This document shows, one piece after another, positions 30,382 to 38,982 of a stretch of 64,000 bases of DNA (positions within the stretch are counted from its first letter, which is position 1; every line of letters starts with the position of its first letter). Under the pieces are notes generated by a model that was not told the DNA's origin, did no database searches, and worked only from the letters and a program-made list of their open reading frames with translations. Origin of the DNA: Lachnospiraceae bacterium MC2017 (GTDB lineage Bacteria; Bacillota; Clostridia; Lachnospirales; Lachnospiraceae); NCBI GenBank assembly GCA_000701625.1, contig JNJK01000011.1, forward strand, positions 62,001 through 126,000. Direction: 5' to 3'. The position numbers and the translations under genes were made by a program.

Positions 30382-32769
30382 CTACTCCACCTCAACCTCT
30401 GCTTCTGCATCGCCATATTCACTGCGTGCTTTTACAACGATTTTTCCCGTTTTTTCAGGTCGTACCACCGCTAAGGCTTCTCCGTAGTAGGTGTCTGCTG
30501 TATTACTCTTATAGCTCTTTTCGTAATACGGGCAGGCACTTCCGAGGCCGATGAGTTCACCGTTTTCTACACTTACCGTGATCTCACCTCGGATCAACGG
30601 GAGAACCTCTCCTTTTTCATCTGTATATTTTAGCCGTATATATGCAAGCCCGTCGGATGCTTTGATACTTTTCTGCTCTGCTTCTGCCCGAATTTCTACA
30701 GCGGTTCCTCCGGTCTTTAAGGTTTTCTCAGCCAACAATCTGCCCTCTTTATCAAAGGACTTAGCTGTCAGTTCGCCATTCTGATAGATCACGTCAAAAT
30801 AACAGCGCGCGTGCTTATCCGGTTTCTTTTCTCCGATCTTCTGCCCGTTAAGCCAGAGCTCAACTCTCGCTGCTCTTGAGTAAACTTCCGCTCTGGTCTT
30901 TATTCCTTCATAACCTCTCCAGGACCAGCTCTCGATCGCATTCGACATCTTCCACGCAGAGGGAGAATGTTTCTTTCCTGCACCGTTCAGCGGAACAACT
31001 GCCAGCCCCAGCTTCTCTATGCCAAATGCCACCTTTGTATATGTCATTTCAGCAAGAGGCTTACCTGTAAGATCAATTCTACCGGAACCTGCCGTGAGCC
31101 ATCCTTTGCCATGTGAAAAATCAGGTGCGTACTCCTCATATTCCCAGGCTCCGACTCCCAATTCGCCAAGGTAATCCATTCCTGCCCAGACAAAATCGCC
31201 TATGATACGCGGTTCTTTCTTCGCTATCTTCCAGAAATCAAATGCGTCAGCACAGAAGGTCTCGCTGCCAAGTATCAGACGCTCAGGATATTTTTTCAGG
31301 TCATGCTTATACCTGAAAATGCCGTAGTTATATCCGGCTATATCCATGTTTGCATACGCGTCACGAGTCTTTACATCACAGGGATAGATAGTCGCTCCGC
31401 ACTTCATGAAATCAGCTCCGAGGATACCTGCAAGATTATTAAAGAATTCACTGCCTACTGCTTTTTTCTTTTTATTTCCGCTGACTTCCGCTTCAGCTTT
31501 TTTGTCGCTGTAAACACCAAATCCCATGGAGCTTAAGAAGTTGAAAAAGATATTTACACCGCAGCTCACAGGTCTCGACGGATCTATCTCATGGAGATAA
31601 TCTGTCATATCTCCGCACAGCTTGATGCCGCGCTTCTGTGCAGTTTCCGATACTTCATTACCCGTGGAATACATAATGACAGACGGATGATTGTAATCCT
31701 TTGAAACCATAGACATGAGATCTTCTTTATAATTACTCTCGACTTTTCCTGCATAATCATATTTTGTCTTGTGGATATACCAAACGTCCACGTATTCATC
31801 CATGACCAGCATTCCCATTTCATCACATGCTCTTAGCATAGCTTTTGAACAGGGATTATGCGCACTTCTTATGGCATTGTATCCATTCTTCCTTAAAAGC
31901 CTGATCTTTCTACGTTCTGCAAAGTCATAGGCACAGGCACCCAGGATACCATTATCATGATGAATGCATGCTCCTCTGAGGATCACTCTTTCACCGTTAA
32001 TACAAAATCCAACCTGTGGTGTGGCTGTTATTTCTCTGACTCCGAAGCGATCTTCCACCATATCTTCACCAAAGTAAACTCTGAGATCATAAAGCCTTGG
32101 TTTTTTAGGACTCCATAGTTCCAGTGAAGTCTCACATACATTACACTCACAGACATAGCTTCCATCAGAGTATTCCGCTTCGAGATCATCAATAGTTTTT
32201 ATAACTTTTCCATTATCAGCGATCTCCATCCTGACTCTTCCGGATGCATTTGTTAATACTTCTATGTGCAGTTTTTTGTTTTTATAATCCTCTGTTCTTA
32301 CTCTTATACCTTCATGAAGTATATGCTCCTTTGGCACAGAATACATCCATACCGGTCTGTATATGCCCGTTCCCGAGTACCAGCGGCTGTTTGGCTGATC
32401 GGAATTAACTGCTTCCACACGGATCTCATTTTCAGCGTCATATCTTAAATATTTATCCAGCTCCACTGTAAATCCTGTATAACCATAATCGTGATACACA
32501 GCCTTCTGTCCATTCACATATACAGTCGCTTTGTGATAAACTCCTTCAAATTCGAGATAGTGAACCAGTTCCTTTTCACTTTCCGGGATAGAAAAGGTTT
32601 TCACATAGGTATAATCATGTGCCTCAAACCATCCTATATTTGTCCCTCCGATGCTGTCATCACTTCTTTCATCGAGAAGCATCGCATCATGCGGGATTGT
32701 AACATCTATATAATTATCTGTGCCCTTTCGTGCACATTTCCATCCTGTGTTAAATGATACTTTTCTCAT
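30382..32769 (-). CDS. Glycoside hydrolase family 2 enzyme (beta-galactosidase/glucuronidase type)
   Basis: The 795-residue intracellular enzyme has the GH2 order: sugar-binding jelly roll (about 1-170; NSRWYSGTGIYRPVW is typical), immunoglobulin-like domain, then the TIM barrel with the acid/base Glu in STGNEVSE and the nucleophile Glu in LILGSETF. C-terminal beta domains follow. It has no signal peptide. The ATG at 32769 has GAGGG 8-9 bases upstream. Whether it acts on beta-galactosides, beta-mannosides or beta-glucuronides cannot be settled by eye; it lacks the classic LacZ C-terminal domain. It lies downstream of a two-component system in the carbohydrate locus. Confidence 0.88.
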   Translation of the reverse strand: MRKVSFNTGWKCARKGTDNYIDVTIPHDAMLLDERSDDSIGGTNIGWFEAHDYTYVKTFSIPESEKELVHYLEFEGVYHKATVYVNGQKAVYHDYGYTGFTVELDKYLRYDAENEIRVEAVNSDQPNSRWYSGTGIYRPVWMYSVPKEHILHEGIRVRTEDYKNKKLHIEVLTNASGRVRMEIADNGKVIKTIDDLEAEYSDGSYVCECNVCETSLELWSPKKPRLYDLRVYFGEDMVEDRFGVREITATPQVGFCINGERVILRGACIHHDNGILGACAYDFAERRKIRLLRKNGYNAIRSAHNPCSKAMLRACDEMGMLVMDEYVDVWYIHKTKYDYAGKVESNYKEDLMSMVSKDYNHPSVIMYSTGNEVSETAQKRGIKLCGDMTDYLHEIDPSRPVSCGVNIFFNFLSSMGFGVYSDKKAEAEVSGNKKKKAVGSEFFNNLAGILGADFMKCGATIYPCDVKTRDAYANMDIAGYNYGIFRYKHDLKKYPERLILGSETFCADAFDFWKIAKKEPRIIGDFVWAGMDYLGELGVGAWEYEEYAPDFSHGKGWLTAGSGRIDLTGKPLAEMTYTKVAFGIEKLGLAVVPLNGAGKKHSPSAWKMSNAIESWSWRGYEGIKTRAEVYSRAARVELWLNGQKIGEKKPDKHARCYFDVIYQNGELTAKSFDKEGRLLAEKTLKTGGTAVEIRAEAEQKSIKASDGLAYIRLKYTDEKGEVLPLIRGEITVSVENGELIGLGSACPYYEKSYKSNTADTYYGEALAVVRPEKTGKIVVKARSEYGDAEAEVEVE

Positions 32770-32837
32770 TAATAAAACCCTCAAATCTAATGAATCATTT
32801 TGTGATGAGCTAATTGAAAGCCGCTCCTGTCATCGCT

Positions 32838-34103
32838 TCATGGCAGCGGAAGTAATATCTGCAGCACAAATATCCCGTTATTTGCATTTACGGTGATAGT
32901 CCCGTTATACTTTTCCGCCGTATATCTGATGCTTTTCATTCCAAAACCGTGTTCTTCTTTTTCTTCTTTCGTCGTAACCGGCAGGCCATCTTCATATCGA
33001 ATATTTCCGGCAAAGTAATTTTGAATCTGAATCACCATTACTCTGTCCTGTGTGATCATCTTTGAACTGATAACACGCCTGGCTCTATCAGAAACCTGCA
33101 TAACTGCGGTTATCGCATTATCGAATGCATTTCCGAAAAGTGCGTAAATATCTTCGTCTTTCATAAACCCGAGCTTGGTTCCGTCTGCCATGCACGTCCA
33201 CTGTATGTCATGATTTTTGCAATATAAACCGTTTTCCATAAGAACCGTATCCAGTGCCTTATTTCCTGTATTTAATGCCATATCATAGATCATGATCGCA
33301 TCTTCCAGTTCATCGAAATAATCATTTTTTTCCTGTAAATTCTCTGTCTTTCTAAGTCGCCTGATCTGATGCTTAAGGTCATGACATTTTCGATTTATGA
33401 TATCTATGTTTTCCTGATTCAGCTGGTACTGAGCCCTCTGAATCTTGTAAGCCAGGCTTACACCATCAAGTTCTTTCTGAAGTCTTGCCTTTGCACTCTG
33501 GCTTACCTGAACCCACAAAACATAAATACAGCAAAGCGCATCACTTATCTCATAAATAACATCATGAAAATTTTTTACTCCTGTATCTAACTCAGGATAT
33601 TCATATACACTGAGTATTCCTACAAACAATATGATCGTTGACATAGGGATAAGATCATGCCTGCTCACTACATACTTTCTGTTCTGCGGAAGTCTCTTTG
33701 CGAAAGCAAAATAAAAAAGCGTATATACCAACGCGTAGATCACAATAGCAGCAACCGCGCTTTTTCCTCCGGTCACCCTGTAGATCAGGTACAGATCACT
33801 CGCTACATGCTGCGTTGCAGAGGCACATATCATGCAGTACACGGCTTCTCCAAAAGAGCAGCGTATACCAAACAGCACAAATCCCACGCTGACTATGAGG
33901 TATGTTATCCAGTAAATAAGCCTGGCGATTCCCTCTGTAGGGATACCGATACTCCCATTTATTATCCAGAAAGCACCGATCAATACCGCAGATGCCGCTG
34001 CCACCCGCGCGATATAGTTTTTTCTCTTTTCAACAGGTGCCATAAAAAGAAGACACGACACTAAAAGCTGAACTATATATGAAGTTCTATCCCAAAAAAT
34101 CAT
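32838..34103 (-). CDS. Sensor histidine kinase, AgrC/GHKL type
   Basis: The N-terminal 190 residues hold about six membrane segments. The cytoplasmic kinase has the H-box NRKCHDLKHQIRRL, the N-box LFGNAFDNAI and the G-box GFGMKSI, a GHKL ATPase of the type paired with LytTR regulators. The start overlaps the stop of the regulator gene (ATGA), so the two are translationally coupled. The signal is unknown; a carbohydrate-related or peptide cue is possible given the position between glycosidase genes. Confidence 0.9.
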   Translation of the reverse strand: MIFWDRTSYIVQLLVSCLLFMAPVEKRKNYIARVAAASAVLIGAFWIINGSIGIPTEGIARLIYWITYLIVSVGFVLFGIRCSFGEAVYCMICASATQHVASDLYLIYRVTGGKSAVAAIVIYALVYTLFYFAFAKRLPQNRKYVVSRHDLIPMSTIILFVGILSVYEYPELDTGVKNFHDVIYEISDALCCIYVLWVQVSQSAKARLQKELDGVSLAYKIQRAQYQLNQENIDIINRKCHDLKHQIRRLRKTENLQEKNDYFDELEDAIMIYDMALNTGNKALDTVLMENGLYCKNHDIQWTCMADGTKLGFMKDEDIYALFGNAFDNAITAVMQVSDRARRVISSKMITQDRVMVIQIQNYFAGNIRYEDGLPVTTKEEKEEHGFGMKSIRYTAEKYNGTITVNANNGIFVLQILLPLP

Positions 34104-34810
34104 GCTTCAAACCCTCCCATATAGTTAGCTAACGACTGTAAAAATGCTTTTTTCCTCGGTCTGCTGATCTTCAGCCAGTCACCACCTACATCCACGTCAT
34201 CTTTTTTAACAGCTCTCACATGCTTTAAGTTTACGAGATAACACTGATTGCATTTAGCAAATGATAGCCCTGTTAGCTTTTCTTCCAATTCGCTAATGGT
34301 CGATCTCTGCTGGTAGATCCCGCTCCTGGTATGATAAAAAAGATAATGACCCTTTATCTCAGCATAGTACAGATCATCGGTAGATATCCTTACCATTCCT
34401 TCGCTAAGATTCAGCACGATATTCTTACTCTTTTTCTTATCAATGATGTTAAAGATACTCTGCATCTTCATGGAAAAGGCATAATATTCTATGGGTTTCA
34501 GGATAAAATCCATCGCCCTCACTTCATATCCCATGATTGCCATCTGCGCCATGTTTGTTACAAATACGATCACTACCTCGCTATCGTATTCTCTGATCTT
34601 TTTTGCAAGATCTATGCCATCAAAACCAGGCATATCTATATCAAGGCAAAAAATATCAAAGCTCTGCGCGGTATCATTTATCGCATCTTCTCCATTTTGA
34701 TATGCCACAATGTTAGCTGAGATTTTTTGCTCCGCAGTAAATCTTTTTAAGGTATCCGTAAGTATCTTTCTATCTTCAGCGCTGTCATCTACCACTGCAA
34801 TATTGATCAT
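34100..34810 (-). CDS. LytTR-family response regulator
   Basis: The 236-residue protein has a receiver domain (AVVDDSAEDR; phosphoacceptor Asp in FCLDIDMPGFDG; Lys in FILKPIEYY) and a C-terminal LytTR DNA-binding domain (GHYLFYHTRSGIYQQRSTISELEEKL and KCNQCYLVNLKHVRAVKKDDV). It is the partner of the kinase overlapping its 3' end. LytTR proteins bind direct repeats about 21-22 bases apart; I could not identify such sites with confidence here. Confidence 0.92.
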   Translation of the reverse strand: MINIAVVDDSAEDRKILTDTLKRFTAEQKISANIVAYQNGEDAINDTAQSFDIFCLDIDMPGFDGIDLAKKIREYDSEVVIVFVTNMAQMAIMGYEVRAMDFILKPIEYYAFSMKMQSIFNIIDKKKSKNIVLNLSEGMVRISTDDLYYAEIKGHYLFYHTRSGIYQQRSTISELEEKLTGLSFAKCNQCYLVNLKHVRAVKKDDVDVGGDWLKISRPRKKAFLQSLANYMGGFEA

Positions 34811-34823
34811 ATCCGTTCTCTTT

Positions 34824-35414
34824 CTAAGCCTGCTTTTCCTCAGGGAAAATAATCTTATAGACTCCGAAATATATCACCATGGACACTCCGCCCGTGACTA
34901 CTGTTACGAGAAGATTATAGATCTGAATGCTGAAATATTCCTGCGCGATCGGAAGCCATAATCCATTTATCGCATTGCAGGAAAGTGATATAAGAACCCA
35001 TGCGATCAGATACCATGATCCCTGATAATACACGTTTCCATGACTCTTAAAAGTGATATTTCTTTGAAGCGGAAAATTGATGCACTGCGCCAGAAACGAA
35101 CCGACTTCATAACTAATAAAATAACCGAGTCCCCCGCCGATCATCACTTCACCGGCTGCATTTCTCACTATGTCATAGCCGAGAATATTCCACTTAAAAG
35201 AGTGTCCCAATATTGTTATCGGTATCTGCGGCCACATAAACTCTGTTCCGGCCAGATTTTTACCAAGCATGTATGGCATGAACGTGAAAACCAGATATTG
35301 AAAAATCGTCACGCTCATACTGAAAATATAGAAATAGAAAATCTGATATAGAAATTTTGATAATTTTGGATGGCGCCCCCCAAACGCCACCCATTTTTCT
35401 TTTACAAAAGACAT
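34824..35414 (-). CDS. GtrA-like membrane protein
   Basis: The 196-residue protein has four hydrophobic segments and the GtrA-like motif near the second: GSFLAQCINFPLQRNITFKS. GtrA proteins help move polyprenyl-linked sugars in cell-surface glycosylation. An extended loop between segments one and two is longer than in common family members. The ATG at 35414 shares one base with the stop of the upstream small membrane protein (TAATG). It belongs to a chain of overlapping genes with GH3 and the regulator pair. Confidence 0.75.
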   Translation of the reverse strand: MSFVKEKWVAFGGRHPKLSKFLYQIFYFYIFSMSVTIFQYLVFTFMPYMLGKNLAGTEFMWPQIPITILGHSFKWNILGYDIVRNAAGEVMIGGGLGYFISYEVGSFLAQCINFPLQRNITFKSHGNVYYQGSWYLIAWVLISLSCNAINGLWLPIAQEYFSIQIYNLLVTVVTGGVSMVIYFGVYKIIFPEEKQA

Positions 35415-35830
35415 TATTTTGTACACTCACATTCTGCTTTCATTATCGGCATAAAGCTTACGATCATTGAAAGTACTGTGCTCACTGCCGCAAATGCTGA
35501 AATGGATACTATATTTCCTAGCTGTGTCACATCGCCAAACATATTTATTCCCTGAAACATATCGACGAATGTACCTACGGAATCCGCGAGTATTCTGAAA
35601 AGTGCGAGACTGTATCCGACTGTTGCTAAAATGCAAAAGATACTGTCATCTCTGCATATGAGAAGCACATCAAACACCAAAGCGATCGCAAAACCTGCAG
35701 CAACTATATAATCTATACCACCATATGCTGCTGACCATCCAAGGTATCTTATCAACCCGATCACTCCGACGATCATTGATACGATCGTCAGATACGCTCC
35801 AAATCTAAAATCCTTTATATGATCCATCAT
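35414..35830 (-). CDS. Small four-helix membrane protein, unrecognised
   Basis: The 138-residue protein has four hydrophobic segments (about 12-30, 41-58, 65-85, 105-130) and a short cysteine-containing tail, ECECTK. It starts in the stop codon of the GH3 gene (ATGA) with AGGAGG 7 bases before. It is tightly coupled to the surface-anchored GH3 enzyme and the GtrA-like gene, so it may help membrane placement or sugar handling. This is inference from position. Confidence 0.7.
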   Translation of the reverse strand: MMDHIKDFRFGAYLTIVSMIVGVIGLIRYLGWSAAYGGIDYIVAAGFAIALVFDVLLICRDDSIFCILATVGYSLALFRILADSVGTFVDMFQGINMFGDVTQLGNIVSISAFAAVSTVLSMIVSFMPIMKAECECTK

Positions 35831-38823
35831 GCCTGAGCCTCCTCCACAATGATTTTTTCTTCTTTATTTTTTCTTCTGAATATGATCATAAGAAGAAGTG
35901 CTTCTATAAGAGAGAGCAAAATTATGATCATTGTTGTCACCGGCTGCCACCAGGGTGTTACCGATACAACCCTGGAATTTACACTGTAACCATTCATGAC
36001 TGCACTGTTTACTACAGTATAAAGATACTGGTGCGCTGACTCTTTAAGGATTCCTGCAAGGTTGCCATCGTCTGTTTCCTCGATAGCTTTCACGATTGCC
36101 TGTGAACTTGCACCGCCGAAATCTATGCAATAATTATTCACTCCGGCTGCCAATGTCGATACAAAATGTACCTTGTACGGTTCACCTGACGCAACTGCAT
36201 CCGTTTCCACCTGGCCGACAAATCCCCATTCATTTCTGAGAAGCTCGGTAATAAGAGCTTTACTTGCGGAGCACCATTTTAATCCGATTCGGTTAAAGCC
36301 CTGCATCACGCTCTGTCCTTTGGCTACCGCCAGCGCTCCCTCAAAACATCTGAGGTCTCCCTCTCGGAATGCCTGCTCATTAAAGAAACATGCTATTCCC
36401 TGACGGTTATTTTCCTGATCGTTTCCTGCAAAATGCTTCATTCCTGCATGAACACCCTTAGATTCCATTCCTTCTACTTCCGGGATCGAGCAGAGATATG
36501 TCATATTTGCATCTTCAGAATAATATTCAAAGTTTCTGCCGCCAAATGGTGTCCTGTGAAGATTTCCGCCCGGCATCCAGTCACATTCCATACCGAGGTA
36601 TAAACATTCTTCACCCATAAGCTCACCTCTGCGTCCCAGGAGATCTTTGTTATAGGTTGATGCGAGTATCAGCTGACACGGAAAACAGGTATCGTCTCTT
36701 CCGTCACCATATTTTTCCTTACTGAATGTGCCTCCGACTCCGTCAGGACCATCACCCACAACTACGGCCGGTTTTCCTACAGTTGTTATCTCTCCTGTAC
36801 CAAAATTATCCGCAACGAGACTTGCAAGTTCTGATAAAGAAAACTGGTTCAGGTATTCATCCCAGGCTTTGTCATCATATTCCGCACCTATAAGTGATGC
36901 GAGCGGGATATCCTTATTTTCTCCAAGTATCACATCTTTAACCGATGGCGCATCATCAGGCTTCTCGTAGTATTCGCCGTTCATCTCCGTGATCATTTCA
37001 TCTGTCGCAGAGACTTTTACAGCTTCTACCGGATATGTTCCGTCCCAGTCACTTCGGGAGAGATATGTAACAGCTCCCTCTACCCAATAGTTCAGATCTG
37101 CATCATCAAAAAGGTTTGTTACCTTTGTATCTGAATACCTTGATACAGCATACTTTTCACTGTCAAAGTTTTCTTTCCACGCGTATGTATTGCCTGCATT
37201 TCCTTTTACAGATGATCCATCAGCATTTATGAGAGTTTCTGCTCCCTTTGATGCCAGAATGTTATTTAACGCATCATGTGCATCTGCTCCGATTGAGATA
37301 TAATAATCTCCTTCGCTCATGATATAGCTCTTTGCTTTTGTATGATCATAGCTTGCAAGCAGATATTTATCGCAGCTTATCTCAAGAGTCTCACTCTGTC
37401 CCGGTTCAAGCATTCCGGTCTTTGCAAAGTTCAAAAGCTGTATGGAAGACTTTTCTACATGATTCTGCTTTTCATAATCTCCATATGGTGTCTGTGCATA
37501 TACCTGAACAACACTCTTTCCCGCTACACTTCCTGTGTTTGTCACCGTTACCTTTACATCAACAGTGTCTTCTCCTGTTTCTACGCTATCAAGTGTCTGT
37601 GTAAAATCGGTATAAGAAAGACCGTATCCAAATGGGTAGGTTACTTCATCTGCATAGTTCCATGCTTTTCCGGTTGATGATCCTTTAGTACTGTCAGCTT
37701 TTCCCTGTCCTAAGACAACATCTTCGTATCTGGTTTCGTAATACTTGTATCCTACGTAGATTCCTTCTGCCTGTGCATCATAGAATGAAATATCATTTTC
37801 ACCTTCTGTAGTCTTTGACAGCACTTCATCGATGTTTGTCCACGTCTGATTATTTCCGCTGGCATTTACTACTGCCGGAGATGAAAGCGAATTTGCTGCA
37901 TAGGTATCAGTCAGATGTCCACTAGGATCAGCCTTACCTGTAAGAAGATTTACCACTCCTTCAAATCCTCGCTGACCGGGTTCACCGATCCACAGGCAGG
38001 CATCTACGCTGTACTCGTCAAGCCAGTCAAGCTCCATTGGATTTCCTGTATTTAATAAAACAATGGTCTTTTTGAACTTACCAGAGTCCTTTATCATCTG
38101 CAGAAGATCCTTTTCATCTTCGTGGAGAGACAGCTGGCTCATTCCTTCTGTGTCTTCTGTTGCCAGCTCTACGCCTTCACCGCCTTCTCTTGCAAACATT
38201 ACGATAGCGACATCGTTATAATTATTTTCCCAGGATGACCTTATATCCGATGTGTAAAATGCTTTGTTTTCTTCTCCCATTGAAAGGATGCTGCTGGTCT
38301 GCGATACAAAATCAAAAGCGCCGGTTCCTCTTTCTGTTTTTGACGCCTTATATGCTTCTCTAAGAGTGCTGTTTATCTCAAAGCCCTCGTTTTCAAAAGC
38401 CGTGTACGGATCGATACAGTATTCTCCCTTGTAACCGTTTGAACCTGCTGATGCTGCCTTATATAAAGGCTGTGCAAATGCGTGTCCGAAAAGTGTTACG
38501 CTGTTCTCATTCTCCGATAACGGAAGCGCATTGTTCTCATTTTTAAGGAGAACCGCACCCTCTTCTTCCTCAAGAACACTTTCATCGTAGGTATCTGCAA
38601 TAAGCTTCTGTAAGTTTTCTGAATTGAGCTCACCATACTCACTTTCAAAATATGTTGTGTCTGCCGTATCTCCGTCTTCATTCACAACCTTACTTGTTCG
38701 TATTCCAAGCGCTCCGTTTACTGTTCCTGCGTAGCCATACATGCAATTTGTACCTACGATCGAAAACGTAAGCAAAAACGCTGTAAGTGACGCAAGTCCT
38801 GTCCAAAGTTTTTTCCTTCTCAT
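35827..38823 (-). CDS. Surface-anchored GH3 beta-glucosidase with reversed domain order
   Basis: The 998-residue protein starts with a signal or anchor segment (about 8-30). The GH3 alpha/beta sandwich comes first (EGAVLLKNENNALPL and the EPGQRGFEGVVNLLTGKADPSGHL block), then a fibronectin-like domain, and only then the TIM barrel (GDGPDGVGG, MKHFAGNDQENNR, nucleophile Asp in GFVGQVETDAVASG). Ordinary GH3 enzymes run barrel first. The reversed order is known from Butyrivibrio fibrisolvens BglA and Ruminococcus albus. A C-terminal membrane helix with a basic end (WWQPVTTMIIILLSLIEALL) anchors it, so the enzyme acts outside. A GGAGG site precedes the ATG. Confidence 0.92.
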   Translation of the reverse strand: MRRKKLWTGLASLTAFLLTFSIVGTNCMYGYAGTVNGALGIRTSKVVNEDGDTADTTYFESEYGELNSENLQKLIADTYDESVLEEEEGAVLLKNENNALPLSENENSVTLFGHAFAQPLYKAASAGSNGYKGEYCIDPYTAFENEGFEINSTLREAYKASKTERGTGAFDFVSQTSSILSMGEENKAFYTSDIRSSWENNYNDVAIVMFAREGGEGVELATEDTEGMSQLSLHEDEKDLLQMIKDSGKFKKTIVLLNTGNPMELDWLDEYSVDACLWIGEPGQRGFEGVVNLLTGKADPSGHLTDTYAANSLSSPAVVNASGNNQTWTNIDEVLSKTTEGENDISFYDAQAEGIYVGYKYYETRYEDVVLGQGKADSTKGSSTGKAWNYADEVTYPFGYGLSYTDFTQTLDSVETGEDTVDVKVTVTNTGSVAGKSVVQVYAQTPYGDYEKQNHVEKSSIQLLNFAKTGMLEPGQSETLEISCDKYLLASYDHTKAKSYIMSEGDYYISIGADAHDALNNILASKGAETLINADGSSVKGNAGNTYAWKENFDSEKYAVSRYSDTKVTNLFDDADLNYWVEGAVTYLSRSDWDGTYPVEAVKVSATDEMITEMNGEYYEKPDDAPSVKDVILGENKDIPLASLIGAEYDDKAWDEYLNQFSLSELASLVADNFGTGEITTVGKPAVVVGDGPDGVGGTFSKEKYGDGRDDTCFPCQLILASTYNKDLLGRRGELMGEECLYLGMECDWMPGGNLHRTPFGGRNFEYYSEDANMTYLCSIPEVEGMESKGVHAGMKHFAGNDQENNRQGIACFFNEQAFREGDLRCFEGALAVAKGQSVMQGFNRIGLKWCSASKALITELLRNEWGFVGQVETDAVASGEPYKVHFVSTLAAGVNNYCIDFGGASSQAIVKAIEETDDGNLAGILKESAHQYLYTVVNSAVMNGYSVNSRVVSVTPWWQPVTTMIIILLSLIEALLLMIIFRRKNKEEKIIVEEAQA

Positions 38824-38937
38824 ATTGTACCTCCATCTGATAAAACAAATTTTACCCGGAAGTCCGCTAAGTACAATACTTCTGGCACAACCTGCATCAC
38901 ACGTGGCACAGATTGGAAAAACATGGGCAGACTACGA

Positions 38938-38981
38938 GGACGGGGGTGCTGGTCCATATACCAACACCCCCGTCCCCGTGG
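38938..38981. repeat. REP-like palindrome, family 1 copy D
   Basis: GGACGGGGGTGCTGGT (38938-38953) and ACCAACACCCCCGTCC (38960-38975) pair with one mismatch, followed by the family flank CCGTGGATC. It lies directly beside the lacZ stop codon at 38983. Confidence 0.8.
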
Positions 38982-38982
38982 A

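Noticed and set aside
34500-34720. Plus-strand frames opposite the LytTR regulator
   Set aside because: Antisense shadows of a well-supported receiver domain.
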